Positions 47,671 to 58,200 of a stretch of 64,000 nucleotides of DNA are shown here, piece after piece. The stretch comes from Linnemannia hyalina (lineage: Eukaryota > Mortierellomycota > Mortierellomycetes > Mortierellales > Mortierellaceae): positions 992,001 to 1,056,000 of the forward strand of contig JAHRHY010000013.1 of the NCBI GenBank assembly GCA_019671135.1. Direction: 5' to 3'. Every line of letters starts with the position of its first letter. Position 1 is the first letter of the stretch. The translations under genes were made by a program, and so were the position numbers. A model generated the notes under the pieces. The model saw only the letters and a program-made list of their open reading frames with translations. It did no database searches and was not told the origin of the DNA.

Positions 47671-49437
47671 ATGTCCACCATCGCGACAAATCGAGCACTC
47701 GCAATTCCAGAAATCTTACGTGCAATCGCATTCAACATCCCCCTCTTCACAACCGCCCCTCTCCCCCCCTCCTCCTCCTCTTCCTTCTCTGTAACCTCAC
47801 AGGACTTTCTCCGGTCCCCTAACGACATAACATTCTTCGACACTGCAGAGACAGGACCAGGATTCCTTCCCCTCACTTTACTCAACTGTTGTCTGGTCTG
47901 CAAGACCTGGAGGGAGATTCTGGTGCCGGTGCTTTGGAGGTGCTTTGATGAACGGTTTATGTGGAGGGTTCCGCAGGAGGTTTGGATGCGGTATCGACGG
48001 CATATGCGGTATTTTCTGGGGAGGTTCATGCCGTTGACGAGGGATGAGGTGGAGAGATATTGGCAGGTGGAGAGACATTGGCAGGTGAGGAGACATTGGC
48101 AGGTGAAGAGACATTGGCAGGTGGAGAGACATTGGCAGGTGGAGCAGGAAGGGCAGGTGTTGAGCGAGGATGCAGATGCAGAGGGAAAGAAGGACGAGGA
48201 CAGTAGGGAGTTAGCGCAACAGCAGCAGAAGGAAAGAGAGGAGGAACAATGCAAGAGTCTGGTGGAGTTGGATGTGTTCTTTTTCCGGAAATCAGGATGG
48301 GGCAAGGTCGTGCACGCCATCCCACCACCAGCCTATGCGCAAGTCCTCCATCTAAACCGGCATCTGAGAAAAGTCGGGCTCACGGCTCACGAGGCTAAAC
48401 CGCAGCCCATCAACGCCACTGCGCTCTCGAGATGTTTGCGACTGAAGGAGCTCAGCATCAACAACTTTACCACCCAGGTATCGTTGGAGCAGGATTTGGG
48501 GCTGTTTTTGAGGCCGGCGGCGAGTACGCTGACACACTTGACCTTGATCAACATTCGAGGGGAGTATACTCTCGATACAACACCATCGACAACAGCCACA
48601 CGGCTTTGGTTCCCGAATGTGGTCGAACTCAGAACGGACCTTTCACCACAGATCACACCAGGGATCGAGGACCTGATTGCTCGGTGCCCGAACCTGGAAC
48701 GGCTCTGCCTCTCTCCAGACCCGTCGCTTAGCTTGGAACCACTGGCGACTATGCTTCTCCTCCGACTCCAAAACGGTTCGGACATGTATACTTGTTGCCC
48801 GAAGATCCATTCATTGAAGTTTCTGTCATCGACCAGCGAGGCGAACCAGATCCACAAGGTCATCGAAGCCTGTGGACCGTTGACACAACTGGAATACAAG
48901 TGCAACAACTTGACACAGGAGATCCAACGCGCCACAAGAGCTCACCGCGCCACACTCGAACACTTGAAGATGTCGATCATTTTTTGTCAACCTCAATCAA
49001 CAACCACAACAACAGCTGCTACAATAACAGCACCCCCGCCAACAGACCGAGTAGCAGCAGGACAGGCACAAACCAAATTCCTCCAGGAAGTCGTCGACTC
49101 CTTCCTTTCCCTCCGCCTCCTCGTATTTCGAGACTTTCGCCAAAGGAGCAGTCAAGCCGATTTCGCAGATACGATGATGGAACGGCCTTGGCGATGTGAT
49201 CGACTCGAGGAACTGCAGTTGGTTGTTGGGATTCTGGAACGGAGGAAGGATTTGGAGATGGAGTATCTTGAGCCTGGGAGGGTGTTTGCGCATGGGTGGA
49301 GGGTGTCGATGGATGTGCCTGTGGACCGGACGTATCTAAAGCCGAATTATGTGTTGTTTGAGCGGTTCTTGAACCATGTTTCCTCGTTGCCGGTGTTGAG
49401 GAAGATGACTGCCCTCCGTGTCGATTGTGTTCGATAA
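47671..49437 (+). CDS. F-box/LRR-type protein 3, with coding minisatellite
   Basis: 588 aa, single exon, ATG at 47671. An F-box-like motif is split by a Ser/Pro-rich insert: IPEILRAIAFNIPLF, then LLNCCLVCKTWREILVPVLW. A tandem array of (V-x-R-H-W-Q) units follows at 48049-48156, then a Gln/Glu-rich hinge. The remainder is leucine-rich: LRKVGLTAHEAKP, LKELSINNFTTQVSL, LTHLTLINIRGEY and LERLCLSPDPSLSLEPL. It is the intact partner of the pseudogene at 45900, from which it is separated by 200 nt. It is expected to act as an SCF substrate receptor by family only. Confidence 0.82.
   Translation: MSTIATNRALAIPEILRAIAFNIPLFTTAPLPPSSSSSFSVTSQDFLRSPNDITFFDTAETGPGFLPLTLLNCCLVCKTWREILVPVLWRCFDERFMWRVPQEVWMRYRRHMRYFLGRFMPLTRDEVERYWQVERHWQVRRHWQVKRHWQVERHWQVEQEGQVLSEDADAEGKKDEDSRELAQQQQKEREEEQCKSLVELDVFFFRKSGWGKVVHAIPPPAYAQVLHLNRHLRKVGLTAHEAKPQPINATALSRCLRLKELSINNFTTQVSLEQDLGLFLRPAASTLTHLTLINIRGEYTLDTTPSTTATRLWFPNVVELRTDLSPQITPGIEDLIARCPNLERLCLSPDPSLSLEPLATMLLLRLQNGSDMYTCCPKIHSLKFLSSTSEANQIHKVIEACGPLTQLEYKCNNLTQEIQRATRAHRATLEHLKMSIIFCQPQSTTTTTAATITAPPPTDRVAAGQAQTKFLQEVVDSFLSLRLLVFRDFRQRSSQADFADTMMERPWRCDRLEELQLVVGILERRKDLEMEYLEPGRVFAHGWRVSMDVPVDRTYLKPNYVLFERFLNHVSSLPVLRKMTALRVDCVR
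48049..48156 (+). repeat. 18-nt coding minisatellite, six units
   Basis: Six in-frame 18-nt units beginning gtggagagacattggcag. The first and last are diverged and the middle four are nearly identical. They encode repeats of Val-(Glu/Arg/Lys)-Arg-His-Trp-Gln. Confidence 0.95.
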
Positions 49438-49559
49438 TAATGTAACAAAAGCAAAATAAAAAGGAAAAAAACACATTTACAAAGAATTATCCAACTGTTC
49501 TCCACCAGACAGGTTTTATTCTATAGAAAGAACAAGACAAAAAGTGTGCCTCACTGAGA

Positions 49560-49847
49560 CTAGGAGGATTCTCCAGGCCAGGCGATAGTAGCGGTGGGGA
49601 CAGCAAAGGTAGCGGTGAGTCCCCTCTTGGCAAGCAACATCCTTTCAATCCCGAGTTCATAATACTGAACTCTTGCCCGACGTTCCTGGAGCTGCTTGGC
49701 CAGATCTTTATCCTCTTTGCCGGTTGCTACGGATGCGGTGTATAGCTCTTCGAGCTCTTGGATCTCGGCGTCGAGGGTTCGCATCGCCACGATGTAGCGC
49801 TCAGCGTGGTGTTCGACGTCGTAGTATCGGGCGGCGATTGCTGACAT
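49560..49847 (-). CDS. Small coiled-coil protein
   Basis: 95 aa, ATG at 49847, with a pyrimidine-rich leader upstream. Residues 9-75 are strongly helical: RYYDVEHHAERYIVAMRTLD, EIQELEELYTASVATGK and YYELGIERMLLAKRG. A short hydrophobic tail ends WPGESS. The family is not recognised. The helix-linker-helix layout resembles the C-terminal block of the polyglutamine proteins and the two blocks of the gene at 44981. Its stop lies close to that of the plus-strand F-box gene, so the pair is convergent. Confidence 0.7.
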   Translation of the reverse strand: MSAIAARYYDVEHHAERYIVAMRTLDAEIQELEELYTASVATGKEDKDLAKQLQERRARVQYYELGIERMLLAKRGLTATFAVPTATIAWPGESS

Positions 49848-50282
49848 TCTTGGAGGGGTGGACGATAGAGGGTGGTGACGGTGGGTAGGGCCGTGTTGGT
49901 TAGTTAGTTGGTTAGTTGGTGGTGCGCTTGGAGCCAGGGAGAACTGTGGTGTATGTGAGTGAAGTCCCGAGGGGGTTCTGGGTGTGAGAGGTGATATGTG
50001 TGGGAAAAAGAGGAGAAAAGAAAAGAGAAAAAGCGCGCAAAGACCCCCTTGAAAAAGGAAAAAAAAAAAACGGCCATGCAGACACGTCACAGACTTGGGT
50101 GCAGCCACGTTAGGCAATGGTTCAATTCTTTTTTTTTTTATATTTATCAACTCTTTGTAGGGAAGTCATTTCCGAGCATGATCAACGATTGGGGGCACTT
50201 GCCTGTCTCGGTCTGACCATTCTGCATTGCCAGCGTACAATTTGAGTACGTCTCGTAAATGAACGTCTTCTTTATTTAGCGA
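49848..50282. other. Intergenic region
   Basis: Upstream of the coiled-coil gene, with purine-rich tracts. No further gene is recognised. Confidence 0.5.
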
Positions 50283-51666
50283 CTAGTCGCTTTTTGCTGG
50301 TTGTTCTTCCTGCACTGGCGGTATCTCTTCACGCGGCTGCTCAACTTTCCTTGGTGCTTCTTCCTTGAATGATTGTACAATGAGTAATTTCGCTGCTGTG
50401 GGTGGTTGTGGCGGCGCTCTTTTGAATGACGGTGTTGGCGCTATGGGCGACTGCATGCTATTGGTTGACTGTCCCTGAACTGGTTTCTCTTGCTCCTAGA
50501 TAGCCACATTCTGTGCTTTGTTCATGCCATGACAATGATCACAACACTCGCCGATACAAGGCTCCCCTTGTCCCCAAATGCAGCATCAGGAAACGTTCTC
50601 CTACACCCGGTCGTATGAACAGACTCGTGTTCGAATTCAGATGCGATGCCAGCAGGACCCCGATGCCCTTGATCTCTGGGTTCACCCCTACGCGTCCAAA
50701 TGATGAACGACACAGGATAGGCTAAGAGGGGTCCCGCATTGAACGACTCGAGTGGCGTCGCTAAGGTTGTGCGCGATCTCGTTGGTCTCTTCCAAGAACG
50801 GCACCATGACCCTGCCATCCTGAAGTTGGTCCAGTCTCGAACGTCGATGTCCCTGAGAGTTTATTCCACGCGGACACCTGTGCCAGTCCTTGTCTTTTTC
50901 GAGTGCAGAGCGTATCAGATAATCGTAGGCGTCGGTTACTGAAATGCGCGCGTTGAAGTAAACAATCGTCTTTTGGAGAATCCGTCTCTGTTCCAGAAAG
51001 CGGAGATGTGCATAGAGGTGCTGTTTCTCGCTACGATTGGGGAATTGATGGACTTCCAGACGGGTGTTAGACCGGTTGTTGCCCTGGTAAAAGATCGGGA
51101 CGTCGTTGGTGAATCGTAAGTTGCGCATCAGATCCAATGTTTGTCCCTGGATAACATTGCCGCCAAGACCACAATCGCCGTGCTCGCGTTTGCATTAAAC
51201 AGCAGCTAGCCAAAAGCGTCGTGTGCCCGGAAATAGTCGTTGCCCCAAGTACTGGCACAATGCGGTTCATCCACCACAACCGCCACCAATCGACTCCCGA
51301 TATTCGTGCTATTCCAAGGTTCACCAATCCTCCAAGCGTTCCTGGCTAACTCGGGGACGCTCGATACTTCCTCCAAATCTAGGAGTTCTTGGTGCTGGAT
51401 CACATCTCACTTTTCAAAGGCGAAAGAGCTGACCCTGTACTGTTGTTGAAACGGCCGTTGTTACTCTTCTCCTTGACAGGCGGCCTTTCCGAGGATGAGG
51501 CGCAAGGCGTAGACGAAGGTCTTCCCCATCTGGATGGGGCGATGAGGATGGAATCGAGTCCTTTGCCGATGGGTTCGATCACGTTCCGTCGGATGTCATT
51601 AGGAGCAACCTTGAAGATGTTGAGAGACTGTTGGTCGATGCCAGGAGTCAGAGTCAGGATTGACAT
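50283..51666 (-). pseudogene. Decayed RecQ-like DNA helicase
   Basis: The ATG at 51666 opens MSILTLTPGIDQQSLNIF, then DSILIAPS. A one-base shift near 51527-51540 moves the P-loop into another frame, where it reads QMGKTFVYALRLIL. Later pieces in shifting frames are SRLVAVVVDEPHCASTWG (a DEAH-type box, with His-to-Pro style damage at DEPH), NTRLEVHQFPNRSEKQHLYA, KTIVYFNARISVTDAYDYL and ARVVQCGTPLSLS-like sequence matching the second RecQ lobe. A Pro/Lys-rich tail ends at a stop at 50283-50285. Several stops and frame changes separate the pieces. RecQ helicases unwind DNA in repair, but this copy cannot make a full protein. Similar helicases are often multicopy and mobile-element-associated in these fungi, which is inference. 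Confidence 0.75.
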
Positions 51667-52213
51667 GGCTGAACATAGAGGGGCGGGGGGTTGCCCGAGA
51701 AAGAGGGCGTAGGAAGGAGGGAAAAAGAACGAAGAAAACAAAAAAAAAACGCGACAGGGGTGCTCTCATTTTTATTATTAAGGGAATCGGTGGCTAACCA
51801 TGCAACATACTAAAACCCTTTTCCAATCCATCCGCTCTCCTTCCTTCCTTTGTCAATTGCCTGTCTTCTCTTCTTGATTCCTTTCTGCTTCCTATTACTT
51901 TCTACCTTGCTTTGTTTATTGCAACCGTCTTTCACCAGGGTTGTCCATTCAAGCTGCAAAGGAAGTGACGAAGACTCGCTGTTGTTTTCTTTGAATGAAC
52001 TTCTACGACAATCTTTCTTATTTGTTCATCATTGACACAGATAAAGTAATCAGTGATAGAAAGTGCCTGGATGGATGGGGGATTGACCTTCTGTTTGACG
52101 ATCAATCTTCTTCAGGATGAAAGAGAGGGGTGTTATCATCGTTAATGTGTCCCGATAACCATGAACCACCTTCTTATTTTTATTCCTTCCATTCCTCATG
52201 GTTCTCTCTCCCA

Positions 52214-52252
<39 letters not shown>

Positions 52253-52949
52253 CTTGATAGCCTCGTTTACTGTTTTTATTTGTCCGCGGCGGATATGAAT
52301 ACCCATTTTTTTGTCATCTTTGTCCGACAACGACTTTCAACGTATGTGCGGCACAACGCCACCAATCTTGATTGGCCCCAGAAAAATAAAGGTCAAACAT
52401 GATAACAAATGCACCGTGCATTGAAAAGGTTATTTTCTCCCACAGTCCTACCCATGTCTTTTGTCATTTTTTTTTTATAATCCTGCTTAGTACCGAATGA
52501 TAACGACAAGGGACAACGCATGTAAAGACGTATGAGGTTGTGCCTGAGATGCACATACCTTGGCGCCCAGTATACCACGTATTTTCCACCTGTAAGAATA
52601 AAGCGCCACCAACTCCAAAGTGACTGTCTATATGATTTTTTTTTGTTGTTCTCCGACTGGTTAATAAGCCACAACTCCCATTTTTTTTCTTTTTTTATTG
52701 TTCGTTTTTGTGTGCCTTGTACCCCTTGTAGACCTTTCAACGCACGTTTGTTCAGACCCCCACATCGCTCAGGAGCTCAAAAAAAAATTCAGGACACCCC
52801 ACTCTTCCTTCTCTTCATACCCCACCTCTTTCAAAGAAAAAGCGACGAGCAACAAAACAAGGGCGACACACACCAAAGCACCTTCCCTATCAACCCACCA
52901 ACAAAAAAAACACATACACACAAAAACACAGCACAAAAAAAAAACAGCA
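51667..52949. other. Intergenic region
   Basis: Upstream of the LTV1 gene, with a CT microsatellite at about 52218-52245 and T tracts at 52466 and 52680. A poly(A)-rich leader lies at 52905-52950, just before the LTV1 ATG. No other gene is recognised. Confidence 0.5.
52218..52245. repeat. (CT)n microsatellite
   Basis: A run of about 14 CT units. Confidence 0.9.
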
Positions 52950-54921
52950 ATGGTTAAAAAGCAATTCATCGATAGGAAGAACGCCCGTCATTTCCATTTG
53001 GTCCATCGTTCCCAGCGTGACCCCCTCTCTCGCGATGAGTCCGCCCCCCAGCGAGTTCTGAAAGAAGTCATCCCCTCCAACCTTATCGGAAAAGTCGCTC
53101 TCCCCCAGGAAGAGTTTGACGGCGAAGCATACTCTGACGGCGATGACGATATCTTTGGAGAGCATGGTACAGAGGACGGGATCAATTATGGTACCTATGA
53201 CCGTGAGGACGGGGCGGTCGAATTGCTTGAGGCACCCGTTGCTGCGGGCAAGAAGAAAAAGGACACTGCTAAGAACGAGGAGTAAGTCTTGGGGACTTTA
53301 GCATACTTGTGAGGCCTTGGAAATTATGACCGAATATAATAGACGCAAAAGCAAACTAACGCTGGGCTTGTATGGGGGGTTTCTTTTTTTTTACCTGGAA
53401 AATAGGAAAATTGGAGAGGCGGCAATGTTGGGATTGGTAGGCGATGACTACAACGACGGCTCATACGACTACTCGCAGCATTTCAAGGAGATTGGAACCT
53501 CGTCTGAGGGTGTCTTCATGGCCGCACCCAAGGTCGCCGCTCAACAAAAGAAGGCCGCTCAACAGTCTCGTGGAATCCAGTTTACAGATGTGGACGCTGC
53601 TGGTGAAATGGCTCGCGAGAATGTTGGAGCTGCTGCAGGAAAGAAGAAGGGCAAGATCCAGTTGCCCTTGGGTGTCTTGCAATCGAGGGAAGAGTTGGAC
53701 TTTGCTGATGTCTACCAGAGCGCTGTGCCCATGGGTCTTCAGCCTGATATGCCCTTTGATATTCGTCAGACCTTGGAGGCTTTGGAGGATGAAGAGTTTG
53801 TGGACGGAGATCTGGACGAGTCTTTCTTTGACCAGCTGGATGAGGATGGCGTTTTTGAGGAGGAGGAGGTCGAGGAGTACTATGAGGACGAGGACGAGGA
53901 TGGTGAGGAGGGCGCCCGTCAGGGATGGGAGGCTGATTTCAAAAAGTTCAAGAAGGCACAGCAAAACCATTCGGACGACGATTCATTCGAAGGATCTGAT
54001 GACGAACACAGCCAGACCTCTCGGTCATCCCGCCGCCCAGCCGGTGCCTCTGCTTCGACCTTTTCCATGTCGTCCTCCGCCATGTTCCGTAACGAGAACC
54101 TGACACTCTTGGACGAGCGGTTCGACAAGATTGAGCGCGATTACGAGTCGGATTCGGACGATGATGAGGACGAAGGCACAGATTTCAAGGGCGAGGAGCT
54201 CCGCAAGGATTTCGACTCGATTCTGGACGATTTCTTGGACAAGTTTGAGATTGTGGGTTCCAAGATGGTCCCAAGACTAGAGGGCGCGACCTCAGAGAAC
54301 AAGTTGAGCACCATCCGTAATGCTCTTCTTGTGGACGAGGGCGAGGAGGAGCGTTCGGTGGCGACGACTGTTGGAGGCACTCGCCGGCCCAAGAAAAACC
54401 TGGACAACGATATCGCGACCGAGTTGCAGACGGATTTCAGGAGCCGTGCCGAGAGGATGCGTGATAACTGGGATGTGCAGACCATCCTGAGCACATACTC
54501 CAACCTCGACAACCACCCTGGCATGATCAAGGAGCAGCGTCGCCGCAGGATACACATCGACCCTAAGACCGGTATGCCCGTCGTCACAGAGAAGCTCTCC
54601 AAGAAGGCATTACAGCGTCAGGCCGAGGTTGCGGCTGCTGAGGAGGCCGCTGCCAAGGCTGAGAACGGTGATGCTAGTGATGATGAGTTTGATGAGGAGG
54701 ATGACTCTGAAGACGAGGAGGCTGAGAACCTGGGTGTTAAGCGTAACAAGGCCGAGACCAAGGAGGAGAAGAAGGCACGTAAGGAGGCTATTAAGCAGGA
54801 GAAGAAGAGCCGTCGTGAGACCAAGAAGGCGACCAAGACTGCATTCGCCAACGAGAAGAACCGACAGGAGAAGGTCATGAAGAACATCAAGAAGGATCAG
54901 GGCGTCACGCATCTGGACTAA
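52950..54921 (+). CDS. LTV1: LTV1, 40S ribosome biogenesis and export factor
   Basis: Exons are 52950..53281 and 53406..54921 (intron 124 nt), giving 615 aa. The N-terminus KKQFIDRKNARHFHLVHRSQ, then RDPLSRDESAPQRVL, is the family hallmark. MLGLVGDDYNDGSYDYSQHF and the central segment LPLGVLQSREELDFADVYQS with DMPFDIRQTLEALEDEEFVD are also typical. Long acidic stretches follow (about residues 290-340 and 555-575), and the Lys/Arg-rich C-terminus (KKARKEAIKQEKKSRRETKK) ends HLD. LTV1 binds pre-40S particles and is removed after phosphorylation during cytoplasmic maturation. The length is larger than the yeast protein (463 aa) because of the acidic inserts. The gene is convergent with MSH5, 301 nt away. 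Confidence 0.95.
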
Positions 54922-55222
54922 AACCGAAGGTTTTCCAGGAACGAAGGCGACCGCAGCGACGTTACAGGCTCTCTCTTTTTTTTGCACGTAGCTTCATCTC
55001 ACATCGATTTACATTACACCACCTACTCACACCCACTCATTCACACCCCTTGCCATTATTATTCATTTCTTTCATATTGCATTTCTTTACTTTTCATTAA
55101 ACGTTGTATTTCATACATAAGAAGAATCAAGTTCCTCATATATCCGCCCTCGAGCCATGATTGCGAAACGTGTCAAGATCCAAGTGTTGCGAGAATCCAG
55201 CAAAAGAGAGGTCTCACCCAGT
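54922..55222. other. Convergent 3' flanks of LTV1 and MSH5
   Basis: 301 nt with T-rich sequence and an AT-rich segment. No gene is seen. Confidence 0.6.
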
Positions 55223-58200
55223 CTACTCTTCGTGCTCTTTGCGACCAATCTCGGCGGCAAGCTCCAAAAGCTCATGTAGCGCATCTCGCATAGCGTTGTC
55301 GGGGTCAGTTTTCATCGCTCCGGTAGCCTCTGAAGCCGCTGCAATCTCCTCGCTCTCGCCTTCTTCAAGAGCAGAACCATCATCGTACCTGCGCTTGCCA
55401 AGGCTGCTGTTGCCTGCGTCACTGCTGCTGTTGCTGCCGCTGTCAACACCGCTTGGGGTCATGTTCGAGACAGCAGCTGCACCGCTACCCTTCTCTACCT
55501 TGACGCTCCTGCTCCTGGTCTGCAGCGATCCACTTTCGTCATCAGCAGTACTTGCCATACCCTTGTATCTGTCCCAGAAGTCCAATGCTTGCTCCTTTTC
55601 CAAATCCATGCGCAACAACATCTCAATCAGCCGCTCGTACAAGCCTTCCATTTCCTTCTCGTGGGCTGTCAAATGCGGGACCACGTTCTCGTAGCGTCTG
55701 AAGAGCTGCGAGAGGTGTACTCCTATCCACGAAGATTGTAAGAGCGAGATGCGATTATTGTTATGGGGCGTCAGACTTTCACTGGAAGGTGCGACATGGG
55801 CTGTAGGGTGAAAGAAATATACATACCTCGCTGGACAATGTGCGTCGGCATGCTGGCCATAGCCGCACAAGCTGGTCCAAGGGACGACGGAGTTTTGCCT
55901 GGCACAACTCTAAAAAACGCCACCAAAAATTAAACATATCAGTCACCAGCATCCATGCATCCATAGCCAGAAGGCTACCGTACCAAGTAAAAACCAAGCT
56001 ACGCGAACCCCCCTCCCCCGTCCCCAATGGAGGAGTCAGCACTCACCTGAACAAGAAAGTAGCTTCCATGCAATCTGGCTGTTGGTAAACCTCCATCGTG
56101 TACTGCGAGATGGGCAGACTCAGATCCATCAGGTCATTCTCAAACAGCTCATGGAAATGTGTCGTTGCCAAAACCCTTGGTCGGCCCTCTTCGTTCAGCC
56201 TAGCGAAATGCTCAATTACGCCGCAGAACAGTCCTGCGCCATCTACAAATCGGACGTACAGTGCAGAAATAAATGTCGATATAGATGAACTGACAGCATG
56301 AGCTACTCTACTGGATAGGTGCAAAGTACGGAGGAGGTGACATACCAGTAGACGTAGTTCCCTTGCCAAATTCATCTAACAAGACCAAAGATCGTGCAGT
56401 TGACATTCGGGTCGCCAGGGCCACTTGCTGCAAATCAGTCATGAACGCGCTCTGGATCTAAGTGGTTAGGGAGGCGAATGAAAGTGGAGTATCAGTCTAG
56501 AGCTCAACTGTAATCACATAAAGCTTGTGATTGATAAGAAAGGGATAAACGGGAAGAATAACGCGCCATTAGCTTACACTTGACACGGTCTCACGCGTCT
56601 GCATGCGAGTCAGGATCTTGTCAGTGATACCAATGACCGCCGAATCTGCTGGCACAAAGCTTCCGACGTGTGCCATGAAGGTAATCAATGCAACCTACGA
56701 AAGTTACAGAGACAGAAAGTTAGAGGGTATTGTGCCAATCCTTCCTTTAGAGAGGAGCTCAATGTAAACTTCCTGTGTGTATATATATACCTGCTTCAAG
56801 TAAACACTTTTGCCAGAGCTGTTGGGGCCGGTGAGGATGGTGACCCGGTTCTCAACACGAGCATCTCCCGTTTCTGACGAACGCGAGTCTGTATTTGCTC
56901 CAGTCACAACAGTTGGAGCGGAAGCGCTATTTTGGTCCATGCTTCCAATCTGCGTGCTGTTGGTCACAAACGAGTCAACCACCATCTCCTGCAGCGGATG
57001 TCTATGAGATGAATAGAAATTATGAGAGCAATCGTATTACGCAAGGATCCTTTTGAATGCATGCCACCATTGATCATGTCTGTGCGAACATACCTTCCAT
57101 TCGTGATTTTGAGGATAGTTCCCTCCACCATCGTAGGGCGCCGGTAATTGTGCAGTCTTGCCACTCGTGCCAATGAAACCAGCCTATCAACAATACATCA
57201 AGAAACAAGGTCAATCTTTCGCGCGAGAGAAATACGAGAGGTCCTCCTTTAATGAAAGAAAACGCGTTGGCTTACACATCGAGCTCTGCGCAGAGATCAC
57301 TGCATGTCACAAGAAACTGCGAGTTTTCAATGATCCGTTCTTGGAGCGCCTGAAGAATGTCAATCTCGCGGTCTATTGTCGTATGAGCGAGTAAATGCAC
57401 AAGCGCATTAGCTGCTAGTGCATCTCGTGTCCATGTCTCTGATTTTTAAGCGTACTCAGAAACCTACCGACAATGAGCCCGTGAATATCGCCAAGATGCT
57501 CGTCCAGTTCTATTCGCAGGAACAACCTGGCCATGGTCAGTCCTTGGTGTCAATCAAGAGCAACTTGGGGCTTCTGTTAACAGAAAGGTAAGCGATCTCA
57601 TGTATTGTTACCTCGCATGGTCGCGTTCTTGTAGTAGACGGTAGTCTCCGTGCTGAACTAGTGCACGATAAAACCAATAGGAAATGAAAATGTTCAAGTA
57701 TTGTGAGGACGTATGCTACATAACACCTCCAGTCAGTGCAACCCATAACCTACAAAGCTAAAGTTGCATACCTGTACGGTGAGTCCCTCGAGTTGATAAT
57801 CCTCCTCAGACTTCCACTCTGGGTTCCTAGGCACCGTAATCAGGTAACCCAGCTGTGGGAAGTAAATAACATTGATAATCGAAGTAAAGTCCGAAGGTAT
57901 GGTGACGCTAATCTCCTTGGCGATCTCGGAAAGAAAGACGTCGAGTCCATGATAGTTCTTGCGCATGCTATCCAGTTCCTCGTCCACGTTTCTCTTTACC
58001 ACGCAGCGACCCTCGATCACACTCTCGTCGAAATCAAGCTAATGGTGTGGCGAGAAAGCGGTGCAATGAGCTGATTAAGGCACTTGATATTTTTCACTCT
58101 CCAACCTAGAGTTCATCAGCCGTGGGGCGCTGCTTACCACATCGTTGATGTTCTTGCCCATGTTCACGAGCTCCTCCACCGCAAAGTAGCGCTGTATCTA

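Noticed and set aside
53461..53970. 169-codon minus frame inside LTV1
   Set aside because: Antisense of acidic codons in LTV1; Leu/Val-rich artefact.
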